This document shows, in pieces, positions 45,757-55,182 of a DNA stretch of 64,000 nucleotides; within the stretch, counting starts at the first letter, position 1, and each line of letters starts with the position of its first letter. The stretch is from Desulfonauticus submarinus (GTDB lineage: Bacteria > Desulfobacterota > Desulfovibrionia > Desulfovibrionales > Desulfonatronovibrionaceae), in NCBI RefSeq assembly GCF_900104045.1, contig NZ_FNIN01000005.1, positions 49,956 to 113,955 on the forward strand, written 5' to 3'. Under the pieces are notes generated by a model that made no database searches, was not told where the DNA came from, and was given only the letters and a program-made list of their open reading frames with translations. The position numbers and the translations under genes are program-made.

Positions 45757-45821
45757 TTAAAATAATTTTTAACTATAACTTCAATAAATATGAAGTTAAA
45801 ATCAACTCAAGGAGTATTTTA

Positions 45822-46592
45822 GTGAGGCTAAAATTAGTTTTTTATTCTTTAAAAAGGATTCAAATTCCTTTACACTACAATTATTTATTACAAGGTATTA
45901 TCTATAATAATTTGTCAAGCAAGTTATCTAGCTGGTTGCATAATAATGGCTGGTATTATGGTAAAAGAAGGTATAGTTTGTTTACTTTTTCAAAATTATT
46001 TGGGCAAAATGTAAAGATATTTCAACAAAAAATAAAAAAAATATCTTTTAAAGGAGAGATATGGTTTAAAGTTTCTAGCGTGTCAGAAGATTTTTTGCAA
46101 GATATTGCAGAATCTATAATCAAAAGGGGAGGGATTCACATAGGTTCTTATTTTTTAGAACTTAAAAGCATAGAGATGGAGCATTTATTTAAGAGAAAAG
46201 ATAAGAAAAGTTCATTATTGGTTAGAAGCATTTCTCCTATGGTTGCTTATTCTACAGTTAAAATTAATGGCAGAGCAAAAACTCACTACTTTGCTCCCAA
46301 AGAGGATGATTTTGTAAGATCATTAAAAAATAGCTTAGAAAGAAAAGCTAAAGCATTTTATAAAGATGAGAAACTACCTGAAATTTCAATAAATGGGTTT
46401 AAATTAAGAAAAGTTTTTAAGAATATAAAGTTGTACTACATGCACCCCAAACAGCCAAAGCCGTGGTTTATCTTGGGCTGGGATTGTTTGTGGGAGCTTT
46501 CTTTGCCTTCAGAATATTTGTTTCTAGCAATGGCCACAGGCCTTGGCAGCCGAACTAGCCAAGGTTTTGGAATGGTAGAAGAAGTGAATTAA
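45822..46592 (+). CDS. cas6: CRISPR crRNA-processing endoribonuclease Cas6
   Basis: 256 aa from a GTG at 45822 with AAGGAG 8 nt upstream; the reading frame extends to 45741 but the start VRLKLVFYSLKRIQIPLHYNYLLQG is the typical Cas6 N-terminus. The C-terminal glycine-rich loop GLGSRTSQGFGMVEEV is that of RAMP/Cas6 proteins. A candidate catalytic His lies in the N-terminal RAMP fold (LHYNYLLQ or WLHNNGWYYG). It would cut the ATTGAAAC-ending repeats to give crRNAs for both the type III and type I-B modules, because no second cas6 is present. Confidence 0.9.
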   Translation: MRLKLVFYSLKRIQIPLHYNYLLQGIIYNNLSSKLSSWLHNNGWYYGKRRYSLFTFSKLFGQNVKIFQQKIKKISFKGEIWFKVSSVSEDFLQDIAESIIKRGGIHIGSYFLELKSIEMEHLFKRKDKKSSLLVRSISPMVAYSTVKINGRAKTHYFAPKEDDFVRSLKNSLERKAKAFYKDEKLPEISINGFKLRKVFKNIKLYYMHPKQPKPWFILGWDCLWELSLPSEYLFLAMATGLGSRTSQGFGMVEEVN

Positions 46593-46609
46593 AGGGATAG
46601 GAGTTGGTT

Positions 46610-47788
46610 ATGGAAAAGATAATAAATGTTAACTTTAATACGTTAACTCCTCTTTGGACAGGTGATGCATGGGGAAAATGTGATGAATTAAAACTTACGG
46701 GAATTATAGGTTCTCTTCGCTGGTGGTTTGAAGCATTGGTTAGAGGAATGGGATATAATGCATGTGATTCTACGAGAGATAAATGTCAAGTGGAAGTAAA
46801 AAATCCTGAAGATGTTTTGAAAATTCATGAAAAAATTTGTCCAGTTTGTTATTTGTTTGGTACTACGGGGTGGAAAAGCAGGTTTTCGGTTAGTGTGATT
46901 AAAGATGAGAGTATTTTATCAAAACCCTATCATGGAAGGATTGTTGTAAATATTAATGGAGGTAAAAGCTGGTATTATGATTCAGGATTAATGGGAGAAG
47001 TAACTCTTAAATTTCAGTATGATGAAACTATATTAAAAGAAACTTTTTCTTCAATATTAAGGATTCTTTTATATCTCATTTCAGAATATGGAATGCTCGG
47101 AGCTAAAACATCTATGGGATATGGGATTGTTAAATTCAAAATAAATGATAATGATATATCTGTTACAGAAGATGATTGGGAAAACTTTAAAGATTATTTG
47201 AATTTTTTTGACAAAACTGAGAATTTAAAAGAGGACGAGAAGAAAAGACAAAAGGAATTGCCTAATATACAAGATTTCTTTTTTGTAAAATTCAAGGTAT
47301 CAGGAATAATTGATAATGTGATTAACAATGTTAAAGAGTTTTTTAGCTATCAGGACGGGATTATTGAAACAGATACAATAAATAAATGGAAAGATAAAAA
47401 TTGGTGTATAACTTCGCCGGTTGTTAGGAAATCGATACGGAAAGAGATAAAAAAGAAATTTAAAGGCAATAATGCTCTTCGTCATTTTTTGATGGGAAAA
47501 GTGGCTGGTAAAAATACTAAATTTTCTGCAATTCAAGTTTCCCATGTTTATAAAAATAATAATAGGCTTGAGTCTAGAATTTACGGATGGTTGCCTAATA
47601 TTTGGCCTATCAAGGGCAAAGTAGATGGTATTATAGAGTTATTAACTGAATTATTCGAAAATAGCCCGCCATGGAATTCTAATTTACCTTCTACAATTCG
47701 GGACAATATTTGTTGGGATGAGTCAGGTCTTAAAAAGGTAAATTCTAATATTGAATCTCTTTTTATTAAAGAAGAAAAAGAAAAATAA
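46610..47788 (+). CDS. cmr1: Type III RAMP protein Cmr1-like (Cas7 family)
   Basis: 392 aa from the ATG at 46610 (GGATAGGAG upstream). The start NVNFNTLTPLWTGDAWGKCDELKLTGIIGSLRWWFEALVRGMG is a very clear Cmr1 N-terminus. A Cys-rich insertion follows (CDSTRDKCQ ... ICPVCYLFGTTGWKSRF), then the RAMP glycine-rich loop EYGMLGAKTSMGYGIVKF. In Cmr complexes Cmr1 caps the backbone near the target 3' end. 11 nt after cas6. Confidence 0.9.
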   Translation: MEKIINVNFNTLTPLWTGDAWGKCDELKLTGIIGSLRWWFEALVRGMGYNACDSTRDKCQVEVKNPEDVLKIHEKICPVCYLFGTTGWKSRFSVSVIKDESILSKPYHGRIVVNINGGKSWYYDSGLMGEVTLKFQYDETILKETFSSILRILLYLISEYGMLGAKTSMGYGIVKFKINDNDISVTEDDWENFKDYLNFFDKTENLKEDEKKRQKELPNIQDFFFVKFKVSGIIDNVINNVKEFFSYQDGIIETDTINKWKDKNWCITSPVVRKSIRKEIKKKFKGNNALRHFLMGKVAGKNTKFSAIQVSHVYKNNNRLESRIYGWLPNIWPIKGKVDGIIELLTELFENSPPWNSNLPSTIRDNICWDESGLKKVNSNIESLFIKEEKEK

Positions 47789-47803
47789 TCAAGGAGATGT
47801 ACA

Positions 47804-48937
47804 ATGAAATGTGATTATTTTGCTTTTGTTTTTGAAAGACATCAGCAAAAGATAGATGAGATTTTTGGCAAAGCAAAAGGTAATAAAGATATAAAATTAC
47901 AAAATTTTATTGAAGTAATAGAGAAAAAGCCAAGACAAAGATCAGTGAATATTGATAATTTATCCGAATTGGCAAAAGAACCTATAAAAACTCACCTTTT
48001 ATTTAAGAAGCTTGAAGAAGGTAAAGATTCTTCGTGGAAGTCAATTCTATCCGATTTTTATACTTATAGGTTAGATGATTTCAATAAAGTTATGGAAGAT
48101 AGGGAAAAGCAATTTTCTTTTTTAGACTATACAGAAAATTTTGGTTTTTCGAAAAAATTAGCCTTCACACTCACTCTTTCTTCTCCCTTCTTTACCGCTT
48201 CTGAAAACAAATTTTACAGTATCCAAAATCCCATTGCCAAAGAAAAACCAACAGGACTACCACTATTAAAGGGAAGTTCCTTAAAAGGTGCATTGAGACA
48301 AGCAGCTATTTATGTTATTGAAAGTGGATTATTGGAAAAAAATTACGGAGATAAATTTAATGATGATTTGGATAAAACAGATGAGGAGATTGAAAAAATT
48401 GAGACAGAAGATAAAGACAGATTCTTTTTTGAAAAAAGAGCCCAACTTGTAAGACTCTTTGGCAATGAAAAGGATGTAAAATGGTTTACTTTTAAATCAC
48501 TTCTTGCAACCGGCGGGATAAGGGATGTTAGCAAAACAAAAGAAATTTTGGAGAAAATTTCATTTGCCTTTAAGAATTATCTTAAAAACAGGAAGATAAC
48601 AGATAATGAAGGCAACTCAAAAGGAAGACTCATATTTGAAGATTTGCATTTTAAAAGGGTTACTCTTGATGTAATTACCCCGCTTGACAGAAAGAAAAGA
48701 ACACCTGCTCATGGTCCTATATTTTATGAGGTGGTGCCGGGAGGTGAAACTGCAACAGGTAAGATTATCTGGTTTCCTTTTGATTTGATTGCAAAAGAAG
48801 TTTCTAAAGAGGATGTAGATAACGCATGGGAAGATGATAAAAAGCTTATAGAAAATGCTTTCAAAAAACTTTCTGAAAAAGGAATCGGGGCAAAAACAAA
48901 AGATGGTTGGGGAAGATTTGAATGGGAGGAAATATAA
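47804..48937 (+). CDS. Type III RAMP protein, Cmr6-like (Cas7 family)
   Basis: 377 aa with RBS AAGGAGAT. The core ASENKFYSIQNPIAKEKPTGLPLLKGSSLKGALRQAA contains the GSSLKGALR helix of Cas7 RAMPs, and the C-terminal KLSEKGIGAKTKDGWGRFEW is the glycine-rich loop seen in Cmr6. The first 120 residues are a family-specific extension. Its stop overlaps the csx11 start by 1 nt. It probably forms part of the backbone cap in this type III-C-like complex. Confidence 0.82.
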   Translation: MKCDYFAFVFERHQQKIDEIFGKAKGNKDIKLQNFIEVIEKKPRQRSVNIDNLSELAKEPIKTHLLFKKLEEGKDSSWKSILSDFYTYRLDDFNKVMEDREKQFSFLDYTENFGFSKKLAFTLTLSSPFFTASENKFYSIQNPIAKEKPTGLPLLKGSSLKGALRQAAIYVIESGLLEKNYGDKFNDDLDKTDEEIEKIETEDKDRFFFEKRAQLVRLFGNEKDVKWFTFKSLLATGGIRDVSKTKEILEKISFAFKNYLKNRKITDNEGNSKGRLIFEDLHFKRVTLDVITPLDRKKRTPAHGPIFYEVVPGGETATGKIIWFPFDLIAKEVSKEDVDNAWEDDKKLIENAFKKLSEKGIGAKTKDGWGRFEWEEI

Positions 48938-51900
48938 TGGGATTGAAAGAGTTAATAGAAAAAAGAAATGATATATTGTTTGCGGAAATAGGGGCTTTGA
49001 TTCATGATCTGGGAAAGTTGAGTAAGGAGTTTGTGGAAAGTAAGACTGAAGATGGAAATTATAACTGGTTTAGGCATGAAGAAATTCTGAAAAACAATAA
49101 TACTTACAATTCTTTTTTACCGAATAAATTGAAACAAATATTTGAATATAAAAAAGATAATCAACCTTATTATAAAGAATTAAAAGATTCAATAGATAAT
49201 ATTCCTACTCATGTAAATGGGAAAACACTTTCTATTGCAGAGTTTCTTCTTAAACAATTTATTTCAAAACATCATTCGGGTAATTCTCTATTTCCTGTTA
49301 ATTTTTTATCAAGTGATAGTAAAAGTAAAGGGGCAGACAGTGTCGATTCTGCCATCGACAAAATGGTTTCTGAAGAATATGAATATGTTTTACAATCAAA
49401 AACTCATACCTACATTTCCACTGCTTTTGGTTATGAATTTCAAAAAATTGACTTGGATTTGTCTGATATAGCTGAAAATTCTTTAACCACAATAAGAGAA
49501 AATTATGCAAATAAACTTACTGAGATTTTAGAAAATTTAAAAAATAATTCCAAAGTCGAAAATTGGATTGAAAAACGCGATGAACTTTTAGCGGAGACCA
49601 AAAAAGCATTCCTCAATGCACTTGGAGAAACTCGCCGTCCTGCAAATGATGTGACTTTGTGGGATCATTCTTTTTCCGTAGCATCTCTTTACAAAGCAGC
49701 ACTTGCAGAAGTGGTAATAAATGAATGGAAAGAACCTAAAGAAATTAAATGGAAACTTTTGTCAATAAGATTTAACGGTGATGAATTTTATTATACGGCT
49801 CCTAAAATTGCAGATGTACTGGGCAGGAAAGTTCTTGTCGAAAAAATATTGGATAAAATAAAAACTCTTCTTGAAGTGGTTGTACCCATTGGAAATGAGA
49901 TTTACCGGGATGAAAACGGTTCTGTTTTTCTTGTGCCTGAGAGTGCAAAAGACGAAATATTTGAAATTAGTGATATATGGGAAAAAATCAAAGATATTGA
50001 GTTTAAGGGCGTGGCGTTAAATTTCAAAGGTGAATGGGAGAAAAAGTGTTTAGAAGAAATAATAGATGATGCTCCACAAAATTTAAAAAAATTCATTGAA
50101 AAAATTTCATCTTTTATGTCTGCTGGGATTTTTATACCTGAAATCGAATTATCAAAACCATCTCGCGGGGCATTAAATCTTGGAAAAGAGATTTCTGAAG
50201 AAAGAAAATATAATACTGATCTTGAAGAATTAAAACAAAAATGGACAAAAAAAGAAAATAATTATGAAAAATGTACTGTTTGCGGATTAAAACCAGTACC
50301 ATTTTCCAATGAAGAAAAAGAAAATTTGGATAAAAAAATATTAAGAGAAGGCTGGCAAAATTTAAGCGAAGAAGAAAAAAATCAATATAAGGCTTATGAA
50401 AGAAAAATTTGTATTGATTGTCTGAAATTTTCTTTTAATAGGGTGGAAGAATGGCGTAAAAATCATTTTGAGACCTCCATTTGGCTTGATGAAATTGCAG
50501 ATGAAAATAATCGCATAGCTCTTGTTTATTTGAGTTTTGATCTGGAGAAATGGCTTAGTGGTGAAATGCTTAATACTTTTTTAAGTAAGCCAATTAAAGT
50601 ATTAAAAGAAGCAGGATTATCATTTGATAATTATGAAGATATAATTCAGCATATTATAGAAAATTTTAATAATAAAGATGAAATCTGGAATGTTTTGGAG
50701 CCTTATTCAAAGGATAAAACAGGAAAAGAAATTTTTGATGATATTGTAAAGAGTAGAGATGAAAACTGGAGAAAAACTTATAAAACAAATGGTGGAGATG
50801 TTGATGAAAACGATACTGAAACAAAAGTAAAAATTCTCTTCCTCAATCTTATCCGCAAGCACCCATCCTTTGCCCGTTTAAGAAGAACCTGGGAAACAAC
50901 AAAAAGTTTTGGAATAGATATTTTTGAGAAGGCAAAAAGTAAATTAAAAACAAGAAAAAGAATGATAATAACTTTTGATTTCAATGGTAATTTGCAAATT
51001 GCCCACACTTATTGGTTTAAAGATAAAAGTGGAAAGGACTGCGAACTTGTTGTTATAGAAAAGCAAAATAAAGCGGCTGTAATTTCAGATTCTGAAAACA
51101 TTGAAGTTCCAGATGATAAAAAACTTGAACTCTATAATGAAAATTTTAAAAACCACATAACAACAATTTCAAATGTAACTATTCAAGAAAAAAAAGAATA
51201 TTTTCCACTTATTCCCTATCTGTTTGAACCATCAAAAACACTCTTTTTTATGCCGTTAAAAGAAGTATGGGAGATTATTCAATTAATAAAGAAAGAATAT
51301 GAAGTACAGTTTAATAAAGTTCAAAACAGGCTTCCCATAAATATTGGCTTTGTTGCATTTCATAAAAAAACGCCTATGTATGCTGTTCTGGATGCTGCAA
51401 AAAGAATGTATTCAAGGAATAGTGATAAAGAAGTGTTTGAGATTTATACTGTCGATGAAATTGATGCTCAAAAAAATTGCAGATTATACGGTGGAAGGAT
51501 TGGGAATAAAGTAAAAGAGATAAAATTTAAAAATGCTTATGAATACCATTTCTCATATTCAACCGGAGATCCAGAAAAAGAAGATTTATTTCATCCGTAT
51601 TTTATTATGGAAAACAGCAATGGCTGGAAAACTTATGTGGAAGGAGATTGGAAAACAATAAAACATGTGAAAGATTTGCATGAAGGGGATGAAGTTTCTT
51701 TTTATCCTTCCTGTTTTGATTTTTTGTGGCTTGATACGAATACAAGAAAACTTGATGTAGGAGAAAGTAGGATACACTGGCTTTTTAAAGAATTTTCTCC
51801 CAAACCATATAATATTAAGGATATTGAGAGTTTTGAAGAATTAAGAATACTTCTTTTGGAAAAACTAAAATTAACAGCATCTCAGCTTTTGAATGTGTAC

Positions 51901-52161
51901 GGATTATTGATTTCAAAACTTGAAGAATGGCAGTTGCCGAATAAGAAATTGCCGATAGATGATAATGTGTTTGAAGATTTCATTAAAAATGCAATTCTTT
52001 CAATTCCTTTACGGTTGAAAATCGCTAGCAATACTGAAAAAGGAAAAATCACACGAGATGATTTTGAATTTTTAAAGGCTACAATTATGAACGGAATGTT
52101 TTTTGATTTTATTGATATGTGGCACACTATATTAAAACGCAAATTTAAGGAGGACGAGTAA
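48937..52161 (+). CDS. csx11: Csx11-like Cas10 (type III-C) with HD domain and lost cyclase motif
   Basis: 1074 aa from the ATG at 48937 (overlaps preceding stop by 1 nt; GGAGG upstream). N-terminal HD domain: GALIHDLGKLSKEF (His23-Asp24) and a later FISKHHSGN. A zinc finger (CTVCGLKP ... CIDCLKF, residues about 445-500) separates the parts, as in Cas10. In the second palm, where active Cas10 has GGDD before LALLPL, the aligned stretch reads YLFEPSKTLFFMPL (near residue 763) and the following GIAxxHxKTPL-like segment is NIGFVAFHKKTPMYAVLDAAKR. Thus nuclease-type HD residues are kept while cyclic oligoadenylate synthesis should be absent. This combination matches the Csx11/MTH326-like Cas10 of subtype III-C. 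Confidence 0.85.
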   Translation: MGLKELIEKRNDILFAEIGALIHDLGKLSKEFVESKTEDGNYNWFRHEEILKNNNTYNSFLPNKLKQIFEYKKDNQPYYKELKDSIDNIPTHVNGKTLSIAEFLLKQFISKHHSGNSLFPVNFLSSDSKSKGADSVDSAIDKMVSEEYEYVLQSKTHTYISTAFGYEFQKIDLDLSDIAENSLTTIRENYANKLTEILENLKNNSKVENWIEKRDELLAETKKAFLNALGETRRPANDVTLWDHSFSVASLYKAALAEVVINEWKEPKEIKWKLLSIRFNGDEFYYTAPKIADVLGRKVLVEKILDKIKTLLEVVVPIGNEIYRDENGSVFLVPESAKDEIFEISDIWEKIKDIEFKGVALNFKGEWEKKCLEEIIDDAPQNLKKFIEKISSFMSAGIFIPEIELSKPSRGALNLGKEISEERKYNTDLEELKQKWTKKENNYEKCTVCGLKPVPFSNEEKENLDKKILREGWQNLSEEEKNQYKAYERKICIDCLKFSFNRVEEWRKNHFETSIWLDEIADENNRIALVYLSFDLEKWLSGEMLNTFLSKPIKVLKEAGLSFDNYEDIIQHIIENFNNKDEIWNVLEPYSKDKTGKEIFDDIVKSRDENWRKTYKTNGGDVDENDTETKVKILFLNLIRKHPSFARLRRTWETTKSFGIDIFEKAKSKLKTRKRMIITFDFNGNLQIAHTYWFKDKSGKDCELVVIEKQNKAAVISDSENIEVPDDKKLELYNENFKNHITTISNVTIQEKKEYFPLIPYLFEPSKTLFFMPLKEVWEIIQLIKKEYEVQFNKVQNRLPINIGFVAFHKKTPMYAVLDAAKRMYSRNSDKEVFEIYTVDEIDAQKNCRLYGGRIGNKVKEIKFKNAYEYHFSYSTGDPEKEDLFHPYFIMENSNGWKTYVEGDWKTIKHVKDLHEGDEVSFYPSCFDFLWLDTNTRKLDVGESRIHWLFKEFSPKPYNIKDIESFEELRILLLEKLKLTASQLLNVYGLLISKLEEWQLPNKKLPIDDNVFEDFIKNAILSIPLRLKIASNTEKGKITRDDFEFLKATIMNGMFFDFIDMWHTILKRKFKEDE

Positions 52162-53459
52162 TGGCTGATACATTTTTACCTTTTAAGACAAAAAAATATC
52201 TCGCAATTGCAAAAGAGCCTGTTTATGTGGGAACCGGCGGTTATAGAATAGGAAGAGTTGATAATACTATTGTCCGTGATCCTGCAACTAATCTGCCCAA
52301 AATTCCCGGCTCTACGATTTCAGGGAATGCAAGGTATTATTCGTGGCTTGCTTATAAATCCGAAGGGATGAATTTGAATCTTGGGTGTTCAAAAGGAAAG
52401 AAAACCAATGATGAAAATGCTTGCGGTGCTTGTCCGGTTTGTCTTTCTTACGGTTTTATAAATGATAAAAGTGCACAATCCGGTCTTGCATATTTTTCGG
52501 ATGCAAGAATTTTGTTTTTTCCTGTTTCAACAATGATAGGAACCGTTTGGGTAACATCGGATGAGATTGTGAAGGAATTTATTGATACTATCGGTTCCAA
52601 TGGAATAGAAATTACTGAAAATCAATTTATTTGTTCAAATAAAATGACTGAATTGCCTAAAAGTAATGAAATGAAAGAAATATTAAATTTTGGCTGGATA
52701 ATGCTTGAAAAGAAAGAAAATAAAGATATTAGTGGTTGGAAATTGAAAGGTGATAATAACTCTGAAGAAGTTTCGAATTTAAAAGATGTTTTTGATGAAA
52801 TAAAAAATAAAGTGTGTGTTGTTTCTACAAAAGTTTTTCACCACATTGTAAATTCAAACCTTGAAACAAGAACTTCTGTTTCGATAAATCCTGTTACAGG
52901 CGCAGCAGAAGGCGGAGCATTGTTTACCTATGAGGCATTACCAAGAGGAACGGTTTTTATTCTTGATGTTACTTATGAAAATCCGAAAAATTATGGAAAA
53001 GATAATCCAATGGAAGAAGTGATTGGCACAGTTGAAAAAGGATTTGAGCTTTTCTCATCACTCGGAATAGGTGGGATGGGAACGAGAGGATTTGGGAAGA
53101 TTGAGATAAAAAAGGATAAGTTTTTAAGTGAAAAAGATTATTGGGAAAGTGTAAAAGAGTATTTGAAGAAATTACAACAAAAGTCATCTAATCTTAAAGA
53201 TAAAATAAATAAACAGATTGGAGAAATTAAGACTGGAGTTAATGGAGATACAAAGGAAAAAGAAAATGACATAAAAAAAGATTGCAAAAAATTGGATGCT
53301 TTGGTTTGTGTATTAAAATTATGGAAAGTACATCTTGAATCTCAAAAAGAAATTTTGAAGAAAAAGATTGATACTTTTGAGGAAATATCCAGTACAATTT
53401 CAAGTATAACTATAGAAATTCCCGAAGGTTGTAGAGAGGAGGAAAGTAATGAGCAGTAA
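52161..53459 (+). CDS. cmr4: Cmr4-like backbone Cas7 with C-terminal helical extension
   Basis: 432 aa; start overlaps the csx11 stop by 1 nt. N-terminal region VYVGTGGYRIGRVDNTIVRD retains Asp34, equivalent to the target-RNA-cutting Asp of Cmr4. KIPGSTISGNARYYSW is the RAMP helix; a four-Cys group (LGCSKGKKTNDENACGACPVCLSYGF) probably binds zinc; SGLAYFSDARILFFPV is the Cmr4/Csm3 signature, and SLGIGGMGTRGFGKIEI the glycine-rich loop. Residues about 330-432, lysine/glutamate-rich and helical, go beyond the ordinary Cmr4 C-terminus. Expected to polymerise along the crRNA and cut bound RNA. Confidence 0.85.
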   Translation: MADTFLPFKTKKYLAIAKEPVYVGTGGYRIGRVDNTIVRDPATNLPKIPGSTISGNARYYSWLAYKSEGMNLNLGCSKGKKTNDENACGACPVCLSYGFINDKSAQSGLAYFSDARILFFPVSTMIGTVWVTSDEIVKEFIDTIGSNGIEITENQFICSNKMTELPKSNEMKEILNFGWIMLEKKENKDISGWKLKGDNNSEEVSNLKDVFDEIKNKVCVVSTKVFHHIVNSNLETRTSVSINPVTGAAEGGALFTYEALPRGTVFILDVTYENPKNYGKDNPMEEVIGTVEKGFELFSSLGIGGMGTRGFGKIEIKKDKFLSEKDYWESVKEYLKKLQQKSSNLKDKINKQIGEIKTGVNGDTKEKENDIKKDCKKLDALVCVLKLWKVHLESQKEILKKKIDTFEEISSTISSITIEIPEGCREEESNEQ

Positions 53460-53847
53460 AATAAATCTTGATAAAATCTGTGCTGAATTTGGAATGGATT
53501 TGTTAAATAAAAATATAGCTGATAGTTTAACTTTTGAAAAAAGAAAGAAGAAAGTTAAAAGTTTTGAAACAGAAATTACGAAAGCTCTTGGAATTATTGT
53601 AGAAGATGGTCCTTTTGCTTTTTTAATATGGTTAGAGTCGCAAAAAGATGATCCGCATATTGCTATGATGTCTATTACTAAAGAACTTTTACTTAAACTA
53701 AAGTTAATAGAAGATAGTAATATTGATATTGAGAAGAAATTTTTAAAATTAAGTGAAGATCTAACCAAAACTCTGTTCGTAAAAACGATACTTGAAAAAA
53801 TGCTGATTTACGCAAGATACAAAGCAAAGGCAATGCAACATGAGTAA
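53449..53847 (+). CDS. cmr5: Small subunit Cmr5-like (Cas11)
   Basis: 132 aa, overlapping cmr4 by 11 nt, RBS GAGGAGG. All-helical with the Cmr5-like segment EDGPFAFLIWLESQKDD and C-terminal LIYARYKAKAMQHE, typical for Cmr5 (small subunit lining the target strand). Located after the backbone gene as in Cmr operons. Confidence 0.83.
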   Translation: MSSKINLDKICAEFGMDLLNKNIADSLTFEKRKKKVKSFETEITKALGIIVEDGPFAFLIWLESQKDDPHIAMMSITKELLLKLKLIEDSNIDIEKKFLKLSEDLTKTLFVKTILEKMLIYARYKAKAMQHE

Positions 53848-53858
53848 AGGAGATAAAA

Positions 53859-54557
53859 ATGTCGGAAGGCAATAACATTTTTCAAATAAAATTAAAAGCT
53901 TTATCTCCTATCTCAATTACAAAAAGAGAATTCGGGGTCCTGTATGAAACTTATCATTATATTCCTGCATGGACAATGTGGAATTCTCTTGTGAAGTTAT
54001 ATGCAATTAAAGATGGAAGTATTGATTATGAAAATGCAAAAAAAATCTTTGAGGAGATAAGGCTATCCAATTTTTACATAATTGAAGATAATGATATATT
54101 GGTAAATTTACAAGATGAGAAAAGAAGAGAATATATTAGCTCGGATTTAAAAAATGCCATAGATGTTTTAACAAATACTTCTTTGGATAAAGCTTTATAT
54201 GAGAGAGAATATATAAAACCGGGTAGAGACTTTGTAGGGTGGATTAAACCAACAAGAGAAAATGTGATTAAATTTCTTAATGAATTAAAAGGTAAAATTT
54301 TCTTTATCGGTGCTGATAAAAATACTGGATTCGGGAAAGTTCGGTTTATGGATATTAAAACGGGTAATACTTCTTTTTTAAATGGAAAAAATGCAAAAAA
54401 GGTGATCGATTTTATAGACCACCCAAAAAATAACTATCATCTTTTTCCTGTTGAATCAAATAGGGATGAATTTTTTCCATTTATTGTAAGAGAGTGGGAT
54501 GGAGACAAAGGAAATGGAATGAAAATAACTTACCATGCAAAGGCAATAGGGGATTAA
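53859..54557 (+). CDS. RAMP protein, divergent Cas5-like (Cmr3/Csx10-like) subunit
   Basis: 232 aa with RBS GGAGAT. LKALSPISITKREFGVLYETYHYIPAWTMWNSLVKLYAI resembles the N-terminus of Cas5-group RAMPs of type III systems, and FFIGADKNTGFGKVRFMDI is a glycine-rich loop. It is shorter than Cmr3 (about 320 aa). Type III-C complexes are known for very divergent Cas5 subunits, so by elimination this one should hold the crRNA 5' tag. Its stop overlaps the rhuM remnant's ATG (TAATG). Confidence 0.72.
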   Translation: MSEGNNIFQIKLKALSPISITKREFGVLYETYHYIPAWTMWNSLVKLYAIKDGSIDYENAKKIFEEIRLSNFYIIEDNDILVNLQDEKRREYISSDLKNAIDVLTNTSLDKALYEREYIKPGRDFVGWIKPTRENVIKFLNELKGKIFFIGADKNTGFGKVRFMDIKTGNTSFLNGKNAKKVIDFIDHPKNNYHLFPVESNRDEFFPFIVREWDGDKGNGMKITYHAKAIGD

Positions 54558-54963
54558 TGACCACTACCAACGAAATAATCATCTACCAACACAAAGACAA
54601 AAAAATAGAAGTCTCCCTGCGGGAAGAGACGATATGGCTATCTCTTAATCAAATTGCGGAATTTTTTGATGTTCAAAAGGTAGCGATTTCAAAACACATT
54701 AAAAACATATATGACTCTGGAGAGCTTCAAAGGGAGTCAACTGTTTCCATTTTGGAAACAGTTCAAATTGAAGGTAAGAGAAAAGTTAAAAGAAAAATAA
54801 CTTATTACAACCTGGATGTCATAATCTCCGTAGGATATAGGGTTAACTCCCAAAAAGCCACAATGTTTCGTATATGGCAACAAATGTTTTAAAAAATTAC
54901 CTTGTAAAAGGATATGCGGTTAATGAAAATAAGATTACAAAGGAAAAACTCAGAGAGCTTTAA
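54557..54963 (+). pseudogene. RhuM-family virulence-protein-like gene, frameshifted and truncated
   Basis: ATG at 54557 overlaps the preceding stop. The first 105 or so codons (IIIYQHKDKKIEVSLREETIWLSLNQIAEFFDVQKVAISKHIKNIY, then RESTVSILETVQIEGKRKVKRKI, YNLDVIISVGYRVNS) match the N-terminal half of RhuM proteins, which are typically above 300 aa. At about 54877 TGGCAACA lacks one base relative to the expected TGGGCAACA; restoring it gives FRIWATNVLKNYLVKGYAVNENKI, the conserved continuation, up to a stop at 54961-54963. So one deletion plus loss of the 3' half inactivated it. It separates the type III and I-B modules. Confidence 0.8.
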
Positions 54964-55122
54964 AAAACAATAAAATTCATCAAATAAATGTCTTTTGTAA
55001 ACTCATAACTTATAATTGTCTTAAATTTAGCGTAGAAATTATACTTAGTAATATATAGAAGAAAAGATGTATATGCGAGTAAATTTTAATTTGAAAAAGT
55101 AGTATAGCATAGTACAGCTGGA

Positions 55123-55128
55123 TATAAT
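55123..55128 (+). promoter_or_regulatory. Possible -10 element of the type I-B operon
   Basis: TATAAT at 55123-55128, 55 nt ahead of the cas8b start, without a convincing -35. The 54964-55182 gap otherwise contains only AT-rich sequence. An own promoter for the I-B genes is likely because the rhuM remnant and this gap break the operon. Confidence 0.3.
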
Positions 55129-55182
55129 AACTTATGTTTAGGTAGTTTGTAATATAATAAATGGATGTGGAAGGAGTTTGCA

